From Erigeron canadensis (lineage: Eukaryota > Streptophyta > Magnoliopsida > Asterales > Asteraceae): a stretch of DNA of 64,000 bases. The notes under the pieces were generated by a model that was not told the origin of the DNA, searched no databases, and saw only the letters and a program-made list of their open reading frames with translations. The DNA lies in contig NC_057764.1 in NCBI RefSeq assembly GCF_010389155.1, positions 18,476,001-18,540,000 on the forward strand, given 5' to 3'. The translations under genes were made by a program, and so were the position numbers. Positions 38,719 through 50,459 of this stretch are shown in pieces; within the stretch, counting starts at the first letter, position 1, and each line of letters begins with the position of its first letter.

Positions 38719-39831
38719 CTAGCTTCCCATTGAACTTGCAGTTGGGAAAATATCAATTTCAATCATATTATCTTCATCAGCATGACTAAATTCACTACTT
38801 GTTTGCCCATAATAGCCATCTAATGAAATCTCAATAAGCTCTTCCCTGTCATCAAGTTCCTCTTCCCATTTTACAAACACTCTGTCCTGTGAATCCCAAT
38901 CTTCATTCATTTGGAAATCATCGTCCGACGAACTATCTGTCTCGCTTTCAGGATAATACATTGACAAGGATGGATATCTCTCACAACCCGCGGCTTGTTT
39001 ATCACTAGAAATGAACTTGGGCTCATTATTCTCTCCAATTTCTTCTTCTTGTTGTTGTTCTTCTTCTCCTTCATATGCTTCATATATGATCTCTAGTGGA
39101 GCTTTGATGCTCCATTCAAGAAATTTCATTTTTGTATCCACTTGCTTTGAATCCATTTGCTTTCTTTCTTCAATCACTACTTGTGATGATTCCATGAAAT
39201 TGGTATCTAAATAATCCCATTTTTGATATTTAGCTAAGAACTTGGATTCCGAGCCTAAATCGTGCTCAAGTTCTACATGCATTTGATTGGATTCTATGTC
39301 TAGACTAGAATTAGACTCCAACTTTGCATTGTTTTGATTAGACTCGCCACCTAGGTCCTTTATACCATCACATTCATCTACGTGGGTTTGGTCGATAAAG
39401 TCAAGAAAGGTTGGTTCCAAAGAAGTTGATTCGATGACCAAACTTGAATATGTACACAAGTTGTCCCCATCAATTGACAACCATTCATCATGTATATCTT
39501 TGTGATCAAGATCTATCGAGCCCAAATAACTAGATTCGTTTTCCAACCTATTATATGCACTTGAATCTATAGTTTTTGATTCTAGAACACTTTCTTTTCG
39601 CGACCTCTCGTTGGCACCTAACCTAAGAAGACAAATGAGTGTGATGCCGGTGGTGTTAAGAATAGGGTTAAGAAGTATTCTTAGGAAAAAAGATGGAGCA
39701 TAAAGGAGAATTAAAGTATATAGAGCAACAATTGTGGAAAAGAGGGGATTTGAACAAATAAATGAACATTTCAAGAAGCAATGATGAATAAAGTTGATGA
39801 AGGAAATGAAAGGAATGGAATTGCATTCCAT
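38719..39831 (-). CDS. Unrecognised acidic protein with N-terminal hydrophobic segments (370 aa, single exon)
   Basis: I cannot name this gene. The uninterrupted 370-codon frame in AT-rich DNA with a non-repetitive, protein-like composition supports a real gene. Residues about 24-50 (STIVALYTLILLYAPSFFL) and 54-72 (TTGITLICLLRL) are hydrophobic and likely form one or two membrane segments. The rest is strongly acidic and Ser-rich, with EGEEEQQQEEE near residue 255, a phrase APLEIIYEAYEGEEE, YPESETDSSSDDD, and a C-terminal EDNMIEIDI. This layout recalls plant-specific uncharacterised membrane proteins, but I make no functional claim. Start taken at the first ATG, 39831; translation from the second Met is possible. 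No introns needed, no breaks seen. Confidence 0.75.
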   Translation of the reverse strand: MECNSIPFISFINFIHHCFLKCSFICSNPLFSTIVALYTLILLYAPSFFLRILLNPILNTTGITLICLLRLGANERSRKESVLESKTIDSSAYNRLENESSYLGSIDLDHKDIHDEWLSIDGDNLCTYSSLVIESTSLEPTFLDFIDQTHVDECDGIKDLGGESNQNNAKLESNSSLDIESNQMHVELEHDLGSESKFLAKYQKWDYLDTNFMESSQVVIEERKQMDSKQVDTKMKFLEWSIKAPLEIIYEAYEGEEEQQQEEEIGENNEPKFISSDKQAAGCERYPSLSMYYPESETDSSSDDDFQMNEDWDSQDRVFVKWEEELDDREELIEISLDGYYGQTSSEFSHADEDNMIEIDIFPTASSMGS

Positions 39832-40715
39832 TGAATTGTTGGGAACTCAAGAGCAGAATGGAAAGCAATCCATTAACAATTGATGGTGTGCGATTGAAAA
39901 GTGAGTATATATACATGTTGTGGTCAAATAATAAAGAGAGCTTTTAGGGAGTGCGTAAAAGCAAGGCATGGCATATTAAAGCTATGTTCTTTTAGTGGTA
40001 AAAGCATTATAAATAAACCATTAAAAATATGTAAGAAATTCTTTTTTGTTATTTAAGTATTTTATCAAGATTCTCACCAACATAGATGTTTATCCGGCTT
40101 ACTATCATTCTCCGAGTAATTCAATATGCAATTTGAAAACGATTTTAGTTTGGCTGGTCTATCCGGTTTTATTGGGAGTTCGATATATACTAAAAGTTAG
40201 GGGTTTTCTCAGATGATTAGTTATCTAGTTTTTTTTTTCCTTTTTTTTACAGGTTTAGATCCAATATCACAATGAATGATATAGACTATGTTGTCTTAAC
40301 CGGATATACACTAAAGAATTCTCTCACCTAATACCTTATTGGACGAAAAACTTTTTATTAATTGGCCCAAAGACACGACAATTAATAAAAGTAAAACCCT
40401 TGTCTCCCCTGGTCTTGAACATGAGTCTATCCAGAAACAAATCTTCATTGAAAGGTTTTCTGTACCACTCTACTCTCAAATCCCATTTTTTCATGAGTCT
40501 ATCCAGAAACAAATCTTCATTGAAAGGTTTTCTGTACCACTCTACTCTCAACTCAATGACGATTAGTTATTTAGTTAATGCTAGGTGTAACGGTAGCTGG
40601 TGAATATAATTGAGTATTCTGGTCGAAGTGGACCATCACTTTTGAAGAATGAAAAACAAGTTTTATACGAAGAATTGTCGTTGAAAGATGCATGCAACAT
40701 CATATAAATGTTATA
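39832..40715. other. Upstream region of the acidic-protein gene
   Basis: Contains the presumed promoter on the minus strand (TATA-like ATATATACTC near 39905), a decayed SINE-related fragment (about 40362-40420), and the 72-bp tandem repeat listed separately. Confidence 0.45.
40362..40552 (-). repeat. SINE-related fragment followed by a 72-bp tandem duplication
   Basis: CCCAAAGACACGACAATTAA and the following bases match the central part of the SINE family on the minus strand. Next to it, a 72-bp unit starting CATGAGTCTATCCAGAAACA occurs at 40420 and again at 40492, nearly identical over the ~60 bp shared, so the duplication is young. Confidence 0.75.
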
Positions 40716-41937
40716 TCTATCTAATTAATAAAACAGTAGTTATCCAAGCATTCTAAGACATCCTCTTTATTATAAAGCTACCCTTGAATGTTGCCACATA
40801 GGATTTATCCTAGGTGACATCCTTATATTTTTTTACAATATATTTATTTATATTTTTATTTATTTATATTTTTAAAAATCATTAAATATATATTTTGATT
40901 TTTTCCCAAAAATACACACATTACTTGTGGTAAATATATTGTTTATTTCTAAACAAATATGCTTCCTAATGCCCATTGACACAATTATATAAAATTCTTA
41001 GGTTTTCTTTTTCATTTTGTTCTTCTCCACTTTCAATATGCAAGTTAACCGATTTGTTATATTTCATGTGTTCTATTGCATGTCTTTTTTATTTTTCTTA
41101 ATTTATTAGTTATGACACAACTTAATTAAGATTTATCTTTTCTTTGCTTTATTGTTATTGTTACTCAACTACAACATTTTTTTTCTTAGATTTTGGGTGA
41201 CCATTTTTAATGGCAAATCTCATGATGGTTGTTAATCAAAGGTGTTAGTGAAAAATCTTTCATTTTTGTAAATAAAATTTTTGGTTTCAATTAATAATTA
41301 ACAACATAAATAATAGACTGAGTTTATATATACTATTAAAGCAGAAAAACATATATTTGTAAAAATCATTAAATATATATTTTGATTTTTTTTCCAAAAA
41401 TACACACATTATTTGTGGTAAATATATTGTTTATTTCTAAACAAATATGTTTCCTAATGCCCATCGACACAATTATATAAAATTCTTAGGTTTCCTTTTT
41501 TATTTTGTTCTTCACTACTTTCAATATGCAAGTTAACTGATTTGTTATATTTCATGTGTTCTATTGCATATCTTTTTTATTTTTCTTAATTTATTAGTTA
41601 TGACACAACTTAATTAAGATTTATCTTTTCTTTTCTTTATTGTTATTGTTACTCGACTACAACATTTTTTTTCTTAGATTTTGGGTGACCATTTTTAATG
41701 GCAAATCTCATGATGGTTGTTAATCAAAGTTGTTAGTGAAAAATCTTTCATTTTTGTAAATAAAATTTTTGGTTTCAATTAAAAATTAACAACATAAATA
41801 ATAGACTGAGTTTATATATACTATTAAAGCAGAAAAACAATTTGTTAATAATTGTTAGCGTATATATATAATTTTAGCTAACACTTAATTGAACTATAAT
41901 TTTAAACAACTGCGCATCGTGCGAGTAAAAGACCTAG
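40716..41937 (+). mobile_element. Non-autonomous Helitron with an internal 487-bp duplication
   Basis: Starts TCTATCTAATTAATAAAAC after an A, and ends with the small hairpin CGCATCGTGCG followed by GTAAAAGACCTAG, then T: the TC..CTRR ends and A/T insertion site of Helitrons. Inside, a ~478-bp segment is present twice at a period of 487 bp (from 40874 and from 41361), about 97% identical by eye. Each copy ends in TATATACTATTAAAGCAG, itself like a Helitron 5' end. No Rep/helicase gene. Confidence 0.75.
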
Positions 41938-41944
41938 TATATAT

Positions 41945-42310
41945 ATATATTTTACTTATTTTAAGAACTTTTTTTGTAAGAACCATGAAAACTCTTAAAT
42001 TATATATTTGTTCACATGTTTTTTTTTGTTCATTCACATGTAAAATAATATAAAAATATATGTTGTAGAATAAAATTTTTCAAGAAACCTTCAAATTAGC
42101 CTTTTATGAACTTGTGAATGAATTTGTTCACGTTTTTTGTTCACATGTGACAAACGGCTATATATAAGGTTTTGAAAAAAAAAAAATTTTACAACATATG
42201 TTTTTAAAACGTTTCACATGTGAATGACCAAAAAAAAGATGTGTTCCAATATGAAATTTAATAGTTATCACGGTTCTTATAAAAAAATGAGTTCTCAAAA
42301 TAAAGGTCAT

Positions 42311-42318
<8 letters not shown>
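41945..42318. mobile_element. MITE-like element with ~130-bp inverted arms
   Basis: The left arm TTTTAAGAACTTTTTTTGTA..GTTCATTCACATGT is complementary to the right arm ACATGTGAATGACC..TTATAAAAAAATGAG. It is flanked by TA-rich tracts, so the target duplication cannot be read. Confidence 0.65.

Positions 42319-42364
<46 letters not shown>
42318..42364. repeat. TA dinucleotide microsatellite
   Basis: About 23 uninterrupted TA repeats between two MITE-like elements. Confidence 0.9.
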
Positions 42365-42365
<1 letters not shown>

Positions 42366-42550
42366 GGGGATGAGAATATAAGACTGTCGAGTATCTAAGC
42401 TTAGGTATGGAACACTCACATATTGTTTGTTAATCCATAAAAATCATGGGGCCCCATGCATTTATTCATTAAACAATAAATAACAAAATATTATTATGTG
42501 AGGGATTCCACACCTAAGCTTAGGTGCCGGACAACCTTATATTCCCCTTT
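42365..42550. mobile_element. Palindromic MITE inserted in TA repeats
   Basis: Arms GGGGATGAGAATATAAG / CTTATATTCCCC and TCTAAGCTTAGGTATGGAA / TTCCACACCTAAGCTTAGG are inverted, with the palindrome GGGGCCCC near the centre. A TA repeat lies on both sides, as if it had been inserted in a microsatellite. Related to 9560-9715. Confidence 0.75.
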
Positions 42551-43185
42551 ATATATATATATATATATATTACATGTATAAACATAAAGTAGTGTAATTA
42601 ATATCTTGTCAATATATAACACTAACATGTTATCCAATGATTTTCTAACGTAGAGATAAGGTTAAAGATCAAGGTTCAATTTTTTTATGAGACCATGATT
42701 ATAATTTGTTTATCTACTTTTAGCTTACATTATATATTTTACTCTTGATTAGAGAAACTTATTTTTTATTTTTTATTTTATTGAACAGAATATATATATA
42801 ATATATATATATATGTTATTACATACTAAACTACTCCAAATAGATATATACGAGCATTCTACCCCCGCAATGCGACATCGACGACATTATTTGTAATGTG
42901 GTGGCGTCAACGGATGGTGATGGTGCCGACGTCAAGTGCTATAAGTAATTGATACAAAGATATTTGATTTTTAAGGATAGTGAATATCTTTTAAAAAGTT
43001 ATAGAATTATTGTGTAAATTAATTAATTAAGGGTAAAATAGTAATTCGCATGTTCCAAAATTTTAAACTTTTCAACATAAGGGTATATTTTTTATATAGC
43101 AGTATAGATATTCTGTTCAACAAAATAAAAAATAAAAAATAAGTTTCTCTAATCAAGAGTAAAATATATAATGTAAGCTAAAAAT

Positions 43186-46100
43186 CAGGGGTGTAAGAAA
43201 TGAACAGAAAAACCGATCCGAACCGCGTAATCCGAAACCGGAAAAACCGAAACCCAAAAAACCCGATGTGTAACGGTTCGGTTACGGTTTGCAATATTCA
43301 TTACCCGTTGTTAACCAAACCAAACCGAATTTTCATATATACCTACATATAATCATATATATGTATATTTACACATATATGTATTACATTAATACATCAT
43401 TTACATAACTATTTAGCTAAATTTTTGTATATGTTGCCTAAAATATTAACAATTTTACTAATTTTCTGTAACATTTGCAAATTTTGGACTAAATTTGACC
43501 CGTTAATTTTATGTACATGTGACTAATTTATATTACTTAAGTAATATATGATCAAGGTTATTTGTGATTTAAATTGAGTTCAAGGTGCTTATGTGATTGG
43601 ATGATCGTTTTGATTAAATGTGGATGCAAGTCGGGAAATGTGAATAAACTAGAATTATGAAATTGAACTATCCATGGGTAAGATCCTTAACCCATGACCC
43701 ACTTAGTTGACCCAACTAACTTACCCTATCCCATCCCCACTCTTCCATCTTTCCCCACCACTCATTCACTCTCACTCTTATCCCTCTTTTTTTTTCTCTC
43801 TAAAGTAAATGCAAGAAAATTTCACACACACTCTCATCTCTCTATCTCTCATAAAAATTCTTACACCAAGATTATAGTTCAAGTTAAATTTATGTTAAAA
43901 TAAGCATCTTTATCATCATCTTCATATCATATAAAGAATTTGGGTGGTTTCAAGTGCAAGAACTTCTCATCTAGCTAGTTTTCAGATTTGGCTCTTGGGT
44001 GGAAGTTTTGGTAAGTATTTTCTAACTCAAAACCATCATTTAATGTTATTAATCTGTTTTTGGTTCAACCCTAAGTAGTTTTAAGACAAAAATAGGTTCT
44101 TAAAGCCAAATTATGGTTTTGAGTGAAATTAGGGATAAATTGGTCTTGGATTGTGAAATGAAAGAGTTTTTGATGATGGGTTTTGTCCAAAATGTGTTGG
44201 TGACATGATTAATGGCTTCCAAAGGGTTCCAAAATGGTCAAAAACTCAAATGGGTCAAAACTAGGGTTTTGGTTATGTAATTAGATCAAGATCGAAATTG
44301 AGGCTTGTTGGGATGAAATGAAATGAATTTATGCGGTGGGTTATGTTTAACTATGCCTAAAATTAGTTATTTACACTTGAAATCGGGTCTGGAAGCTCCT
44401 TAAGTCGAATTTGAGGTCGTTATGGTTTTTTAGAGTTACTAAATGGGTAAAAACGATTTTTGAGCTAAATTGTGATGTTTGATGCAAGTATTTGAGGTGG
44501 GTTATGTGCAATTCTTATTAATATAAGTTGTTTATGTCCAAAAATGAGTTTTGAAGTGCATCCTAAATGATTTTGAGGTCAAAATGAAGCTTGGGTGTAT
44601 TTTGGGACAAATTTGCGCAGGTTTTAACGCCCGTCAGTTTTGAGGACTGTTCTTGAAAACAACTCACAACCCAGATGAACAAATCACAACCCAGATCCGT
44701 TAGTTTTTAACGCCCATTAGTTCTAAGGATTTAGTTTGATAACATATATATGGACTATCTAAAAACCATATATAAAGTCTTGATTTGTAAACATGATATA
44801 TACATTGATAGGTTGTGGACGCGTGACGATTGAACGTTTATAAACTCACCTTAACGTGATCTTAACTCCTTTAGTTAATCAAGGTGAGTTTCGTAACCTA
44901 TCATACTCAATTGAGATTCGGGCTGAAAAGTGTACATGTTTGTGTGTTGATCTATTTGATTGATTGATTGTTCGATTGAGGTATAGACTTATTGCTCGAT
45001 TGACTATGCTTGCGATCATGGATATTTGTTGTGATTCGGATAGTTGTACATACATGGAAGACGATGATACATTCAAAGAATTGTAGATGTGGTGGGAACG
45101 CTGCGGGGACCTTATATATAAGCATCGAAGGGCTTTGAATGCAGAGTCGTACGAAGTGTAGGTATATGGTGTTTTTTCGGTTGTTTGATCGTTATATGTT
45201 CATATCAAGGTTAAATGATCAATTATTGATCACATCATGGTTATGGGATCGTTTATCGATCCAATTAAGGATGGATAATTTTTATATGTTCGTATCAAGG
45301 TTGTGAGGTCCCTTTAATGACCCAATCATGGTTTCAAGGCTTGCGATCGTTTATTGATCCAATTTATGTGATTATTTAATGATCCAAATCAAGGTTTCAA
45401 GGTTATATGTTCGTTATGATCGTTATGTTCGTGTCAAGGTTATATGATGGTTTGGCTACCTTTGTCATGGTTATGTGTTCGTTTGCTTGTGAATTAAGGT
45501 TGTATAATTGTTTGGCCAGTTTATCAAGGTTATGTGTTTGGTTGCTTCGTGAATCAAGGTTATATGTTTGTTTGGCTATGTTATCAAGGTTATGTGTTCG
45601 ATGGAATTGTAAATCAAGGTTGTATGATTGTTATGCGTTCGTATCAAGGTTATGAGGTTTATTAAATGATCCAATCAAGGTTTCAAGGCTTGGTGATCGT
45701 TTAGCGATCCCAATTATGAGATCATTTAATGATCCAAGAAAGGTTTCAAGGTAATGAGATCATTTAATGATCTAATCAAGGTTTTATGTTTGTGTCAAGG
45801 TTTTGTGATCGTTATGCTGTTAATCAAGGTTAAACGGTTGTTATCCCGACACTTGTTTCCTTTTACTTGTCCCTACGAACTCACCAACTTTATGTTGACG
45901 CATTTTAGTACACTTTTCAGGTAAACATATGGATTAAAGATGTATTGGAGGTTTCATTGCATGCTAGGTTTAGACTTGGACTTTTTTTATGGATCCGTGA
46001 TTCATTATCCCCGATCAAGAGTTATGTTTATGTTTGAGCTGATACTTGTATTATGGAATGTTTTGTAAGGATTATTGAATCCTATTTATGCATTTAGTTT

Positions 46101-46661
46101 TTCTCTACATAATTTCCATGTCGTGCTCTGCTATTGATGTAACCCTCATGATTCCGCCTTGTTGGGGTGTTACATTTTCTTTCACAATCTATGATTAGTT
46201 TTGGATATTTTAAGTAATTTTCTTATATATATATACTCTTTTAAGAAAAGTTGTTAACTTTGTTTAAAATATCTATAAAAAATATTAGTAATATCATATA
46301 GAAGACATTTTAAGTAATAAATCATGATACTTTTAAATAGAAACTTGCATTGCATAGTTAGAAAAAAGTAATTCAAAATTAGATGTAATGTATATATTTA
46401 TTTATTAAACAAAATATTAATATATTTAAATACTATTATACATAGAAAAATTAATTAATACAATGTAAATAGACTATTATAATTGAAAACTTAAAATTTA
46501 TATTAGCATAATTTTAATAAATGGTTAACCGAAATTAACCGACTTTTCGGGTAACCGAAATTATTGGTTCAAAATTTGTAACTAACCGAACCAAACCGAA
46601 ACCCAAAAAACGGTTCGAAATTTCTAGCTAACCTAACTGAACCGAACCGTTTATAGCCCTA
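43186..46661. mobile_element. hAT-type non-autonomous element, itself carrying a solo LTR
   Basis: Ends CAGGGGTGTAAG and, inverted, TAGGGCTATAAACGG (imperfect terminal repeats of hAT style). Flanked by a perfect 8-bp duplication CTAAAAAT (43178-43185 and 46662-46669), the hAT size. Without the 2.7-kb LTR inserted at 43467 it would be about 760 bp, with no transposase. Sub-terminal ACCGAAACCCAAAAAA repeats occur at both ends. Confidence 0.75.
43467..46174 (+). mobile_element. Solo-LTR-like element A (2708 bp)
   Basis: TGTAACATTTGC..GGGGTGTTACA with a perfect 5-bp duplication TTTTC (43462-43466 and 46175-46179). TG..CA ends plus a 5-bp duplication indicate an LTR; no internal region or second LTR is present, so a solo LTR is the simplest reading. 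It shares blocks in order with element B: a CT-rich leader, GGCTGAAAAGTGTA, ATGTGGTGGGAA..GCTGCGGGGAC, and CCCTACGAACTCACCAAC..AGTACACTTTTCAGGT. Positions 45170-45840 hold degenerate ~30-45-bp repeats around ATCAAGGTT. The parent family is probably a large Gypsy element, not proven. Confidence 0.75.
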
Positions 46662-47384
46662 CTAAAAATAGATAAACAACTAAAATTTAATTAATTAGTT
46701 GAGGCTCATTATATTTTTGCTGAAATGATGCTACCGGAAAGAAAATCAGTTACCTTATGATTGAATTGAATCAATTAGTTAAAATCCATGTAGGTCATCC
46801 AGTGTAATACGGAGTATATTTTTGAAAAAGTTAGGGGCTAACCTCTATAAATTGATACTCGATAAATTAATAACCTCGATAAAACTAATAATTTGTCCGG
46901 TCTCAACTTGGCCTCAGTACAAAATTGGATCCCAATCAATAAAATAATAAGATAATAATTTTTTTGAAATCCCAGTGTATTTATAATGTTCCAAACGAAA
47001 CTATAAATTAATAACTATTAAGAGTTTCCAAATTTTAAGATTGCTTAGTAAAAAGCCGCTTGTTTTTTTTTCTTTGAACTTCAAATCTATATTGAGTTTA
47101 TTTTTAAATCTTCTCATTTTACTCAAGAGTTGCAACATTGTTTTTTTCGTATTGCAACAAAAAGTTGAGAAGAGTTTTTGTTTTTTATAATGCTTATTTT
47201 TAAAGCTATTGGACATCCTCAACTTTGTCATCAACCAGATTTTGAATGATTTCGCCATATATTTTGTAATACTTTTTACCTCATAACTTTCATTAGTTAC
47301 ATCACGATAAATAAACAAGTCATTCACAACCATTTTGTGCTGATAATGTATACTCGTACAAGTTCTTAGGCTCACAAATGTATT

Positions 47385-50300
47385 TGTAACAACTGTGACT
47401 TTTGACCCGTTGACTATTTGTGCAACTTGGCTAACAATTTAGTTAGTAATATAATTTAAGTCTTTTGGGGGTTCATTTATGTGCAAAGTGTACATATAGA
47501 ACAATTCTTCGTGCAATTTGGGACTTGTGTGTGTGTGTCGAGATCATTAGTCGTGCTAATCGATGCTTACAATTTGAAAACAATTAAATTAATAACTAAA
47601 TTAAATGACTTTTGTAAATCAAGGTAGAAACTTGGGCGAATAAGGGAGCTTTAGCGAAACGTTAAGTTAAAATATGTTTGTGAGTTCGTTTTGGCACTTA
47701 AAGGGTTAACGTTTAGCTATTTGTCGAATTTAGCGAAGCGGGAGCCTACACTTTTGGATTCTAGGTCGGCCCCCTTCTAATTCCTCCACCTCCACCCATT
47801 TTTTTCTATCTTCTTCCTCTCTTTCTTTTCTCTTCCAAGAAAAACACAAACAAACACATATATCTCCCTCCCTCAAGATTTCTACCTCTTAATGGAAGAT
47901 TAAGCAAGTTTTGTTGGAGGTTTTCATTATCATCATCATCTTAATAACATATCAAAAGATTGAGTCTTGAAAGTGCAAGGAAACTTCTAATCGGGTCAAA
48001 TTCGGGTTTGAGCTTTTGTTATAAGATTGGTAAGCTAAACTCATCCCAAAATCATCATTTATGTTTATTAACTTGTTTCTAGTTGATTTCAAGCAAATTT
48101 GGGTCACAAATTGGGTCAAAAGGCATTTAGGGTTTTCCTAGGGTTTCAAATGGGTCAAAACAATTTCTAACCTAGATTTGATGTTTTGGGACAAGATTAT
48201 GATATGGGTTATGTTCAATGATGTTAAAATATGGTGATTTATGCATAAAAATGTGTTTTGGAGCTTCCTTAGTCGATCTTGGAGTCAAAAATCTGCCAGT
48301 AGGAGCACGACCGCTCAGACAGATGCTTAGTGCTTGTGGCTGCAGTTTTCCCATAATACAGATGCTCACACGGCCGACCGTGCGAGCGGCCGCAGTATTT
48401 CTGTTCCTTCCCCAACTTTTTCGTTTGGTTGTCGGTCGACTTTTAATGATCCAAAACTTGTTTGTTGGTCTTATATTAACATACTAAGGTTAACAAAATT
48501 GGTTAAACACATTTCTAAACACTTTGATTTTCAAGTGGAATTTTGGTGCTAAGTCATTGAACCGTGTCTAACCAAAACTCTTCATTTGTCATTTAAACGT
48601 TCTCGAATGACTTATAAAACATCTTTAAGGGAAAATTGTGGTATAGTATAACTAGTATTGACCATGTCTTGTAATGTGACATATATTGTTAGGTTGTGGA
48701 CTTTTGATGACCATTGGGCATTCGTAGCTTGATATTAACTTGCTATTGCCGATCAAGGTGAGTTTGTAGCCCTACTCGTTTGAGATTCAGGCTGAAAAGT
48801 GTAAAACCTTTGTGTGATTACTTGTTTGTTTGTGCAATTATGTGTTGCCTTGATTGATGACATAGTTCAATTGGGCATACGTTTGATTTCCTTGATGATG
48901 ACATGACTTGATTGTGCATATGTTTGAGTGTTTTGAGTGATGACATTGTCTGATTGATGGATTTGTTGACGTGTAAATACATGGTTGTTATATGATTATT
49001 GTATGTGCATGTTTGGTTGATTATTAGGTTAGTTGTGCATATATGGAAGACGGTAATACTTTCGAAAGGTTGGAGATGTGGTGGGAAGGCTGCGGGTGAC
49101 CCTATATATAAGCATCAAAGGCCTTTCAAAAGTAGTATCGTACGAAGTATATACACATAGTGTTTGTTTCCGGGTGGACATTGATGGTCATGGTGCAATT
49201 GAGTACAATGAAGTACATTACGCGCAATTGAGTACAATTAGGTACATTACGTGTAATTGAGTGCAATCGAGGGACATTGATAGACATGTTGGGCATTATA
49301 GAACTTGCTAGATACTTCTTGATATCACTATTACTTGTTCTTGTTTACTATGCGTATTCTAAATACCTTGCGTAGTTCATTATGTGAGTACATATATGAG
49401 GGTCATTGATGGACATCGATTGATTATGTATTGTTTGAGTATGATTGATTTATTTATGATTAGGGTAGTTGTACATACATGGAAGACGATGATACATTTA
49501 ATGAGTTGGAGATGTGGTGGGAAGGCTGCGGGGACCCTGTATACAAACATCTAAGATTCCTTAAATGTAAAGTCGTATGAAATGTATGTGCATTATGCAT
49601 GGTTGAGTTGATGGACATGATGACATTAAACGGGTACTTACGTATTTGATGACAATAAACGGGTACTTACGTACTTGATGACATTAAACGGGTACTTATG
49701 TACTTGATGACATTAAACGGGTACTTATGTACTTGATGACAATATCGATGACAATAAAGGGACAATGTGTGCATGTACAAATAAATGGATACTTATGTAC
49801 TTGACGACATTAAACGGGTACTTATGTACTTGATGACAATATCGATGACAATGTGTGCATGTGCAATAAACTGGTGCTATACGTACTTGATGACAATTGG
49901 ATGACATGAGAACAATTGAGGGACATTGATGGACATGTTTGACATTTTAGAACTTGATGGATATTTGTTGATGTTGACATTCTGTGTTCTTGTGCATTAT
50001 GTGTATTCAAGCTATGGTATGATTGTGCAATGGATACATGTGGGTCCAGGTTGCGCTACGAGTCAACCTATATTGAGTACTTGTGCCTTTTAAAGGCTTA
50101 CTGTAAGTGTGTTCCTTGTTCATTAGCTTAGTTCATATTGTGAATGGCTTTGGCATTAGATCCTCGTCATTCGCCCCTACGAACTCACCAACCTAGTGTT
50201 GACCTTGTTTAGTACACTTTTCAGGTAACCTTGTGAATCCAAGACGTGATGGTTGATGGATGCTTGCGCTAGAGTTTGGGCTTAGTCTTACATGGATCAA

Positions 50301-50459
50301 GGATTCATTTGCCCCTATTTACATTATGCTTTATGTACTTGTTTGTTGATGATGGATTCACCAAATCCCTTTATTTTCATATAGTTCATGTTCTACGATA
50401 ATCCCATGTATACGCTATATCTTTTCGGTAGTATTTCGAGCCTAGCTCGGGGTGTTACA
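47385..50459 (+). mobile_element. Solo-LTR-like element B (3075 bp)
   Basis: TGTAACAACTGTGAC..GGGGTGTTACA with a perfect 5-bp duplication GTATT (47380-47384 and 50460-50464). Same family as element A. The block ATGGAAGACG..ATGTGGTGGGAAGGCTGCGG is present twice here (about 49035 and 49480), so B carries an internal duplication that A lacks. It contains possible splice donors (AAGGTGAGTTTG near 48760) and an acceptor-like TTTTCAG (50218), perhaps a spliced non-coding leader. Confidence 0.78.
49617..49840. repeat. 29-bp tandem repeat inside solo LTR B
   Basis: GATGACATTAAACGGGTACT followed by TATGTACTT repeats at 29-bp steps, several copies nearly identical, then decays towards 49900. Confidence 0.9.

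Larger units (their letters stand above)
42706..46679. mobile_element. Fold-back element split by a hAT element
   Basis: An ~86-bp arm (42706-42791: TTTATCTACTTTTAGCTTAC..) is complementary to 43111-43185, and the complement continues past the hAT element at 46670-46679 (AGATAAACAA). So the right arm was cut by the later insertion. Native interior about 320 bp, with no gene. Confidence 0.75.

Noticed and set aside
45407..45655. Repetitive frame with SRLYDG-like units
   Set aside because: Translation of degenerate tandem repeats inside solo LTR A.
49617..49840. CRISPR-like regular repeat
   Set aside because: Repeats are directly adjacent with no unique spacers, in a plant LTR; ordinary tandem array.
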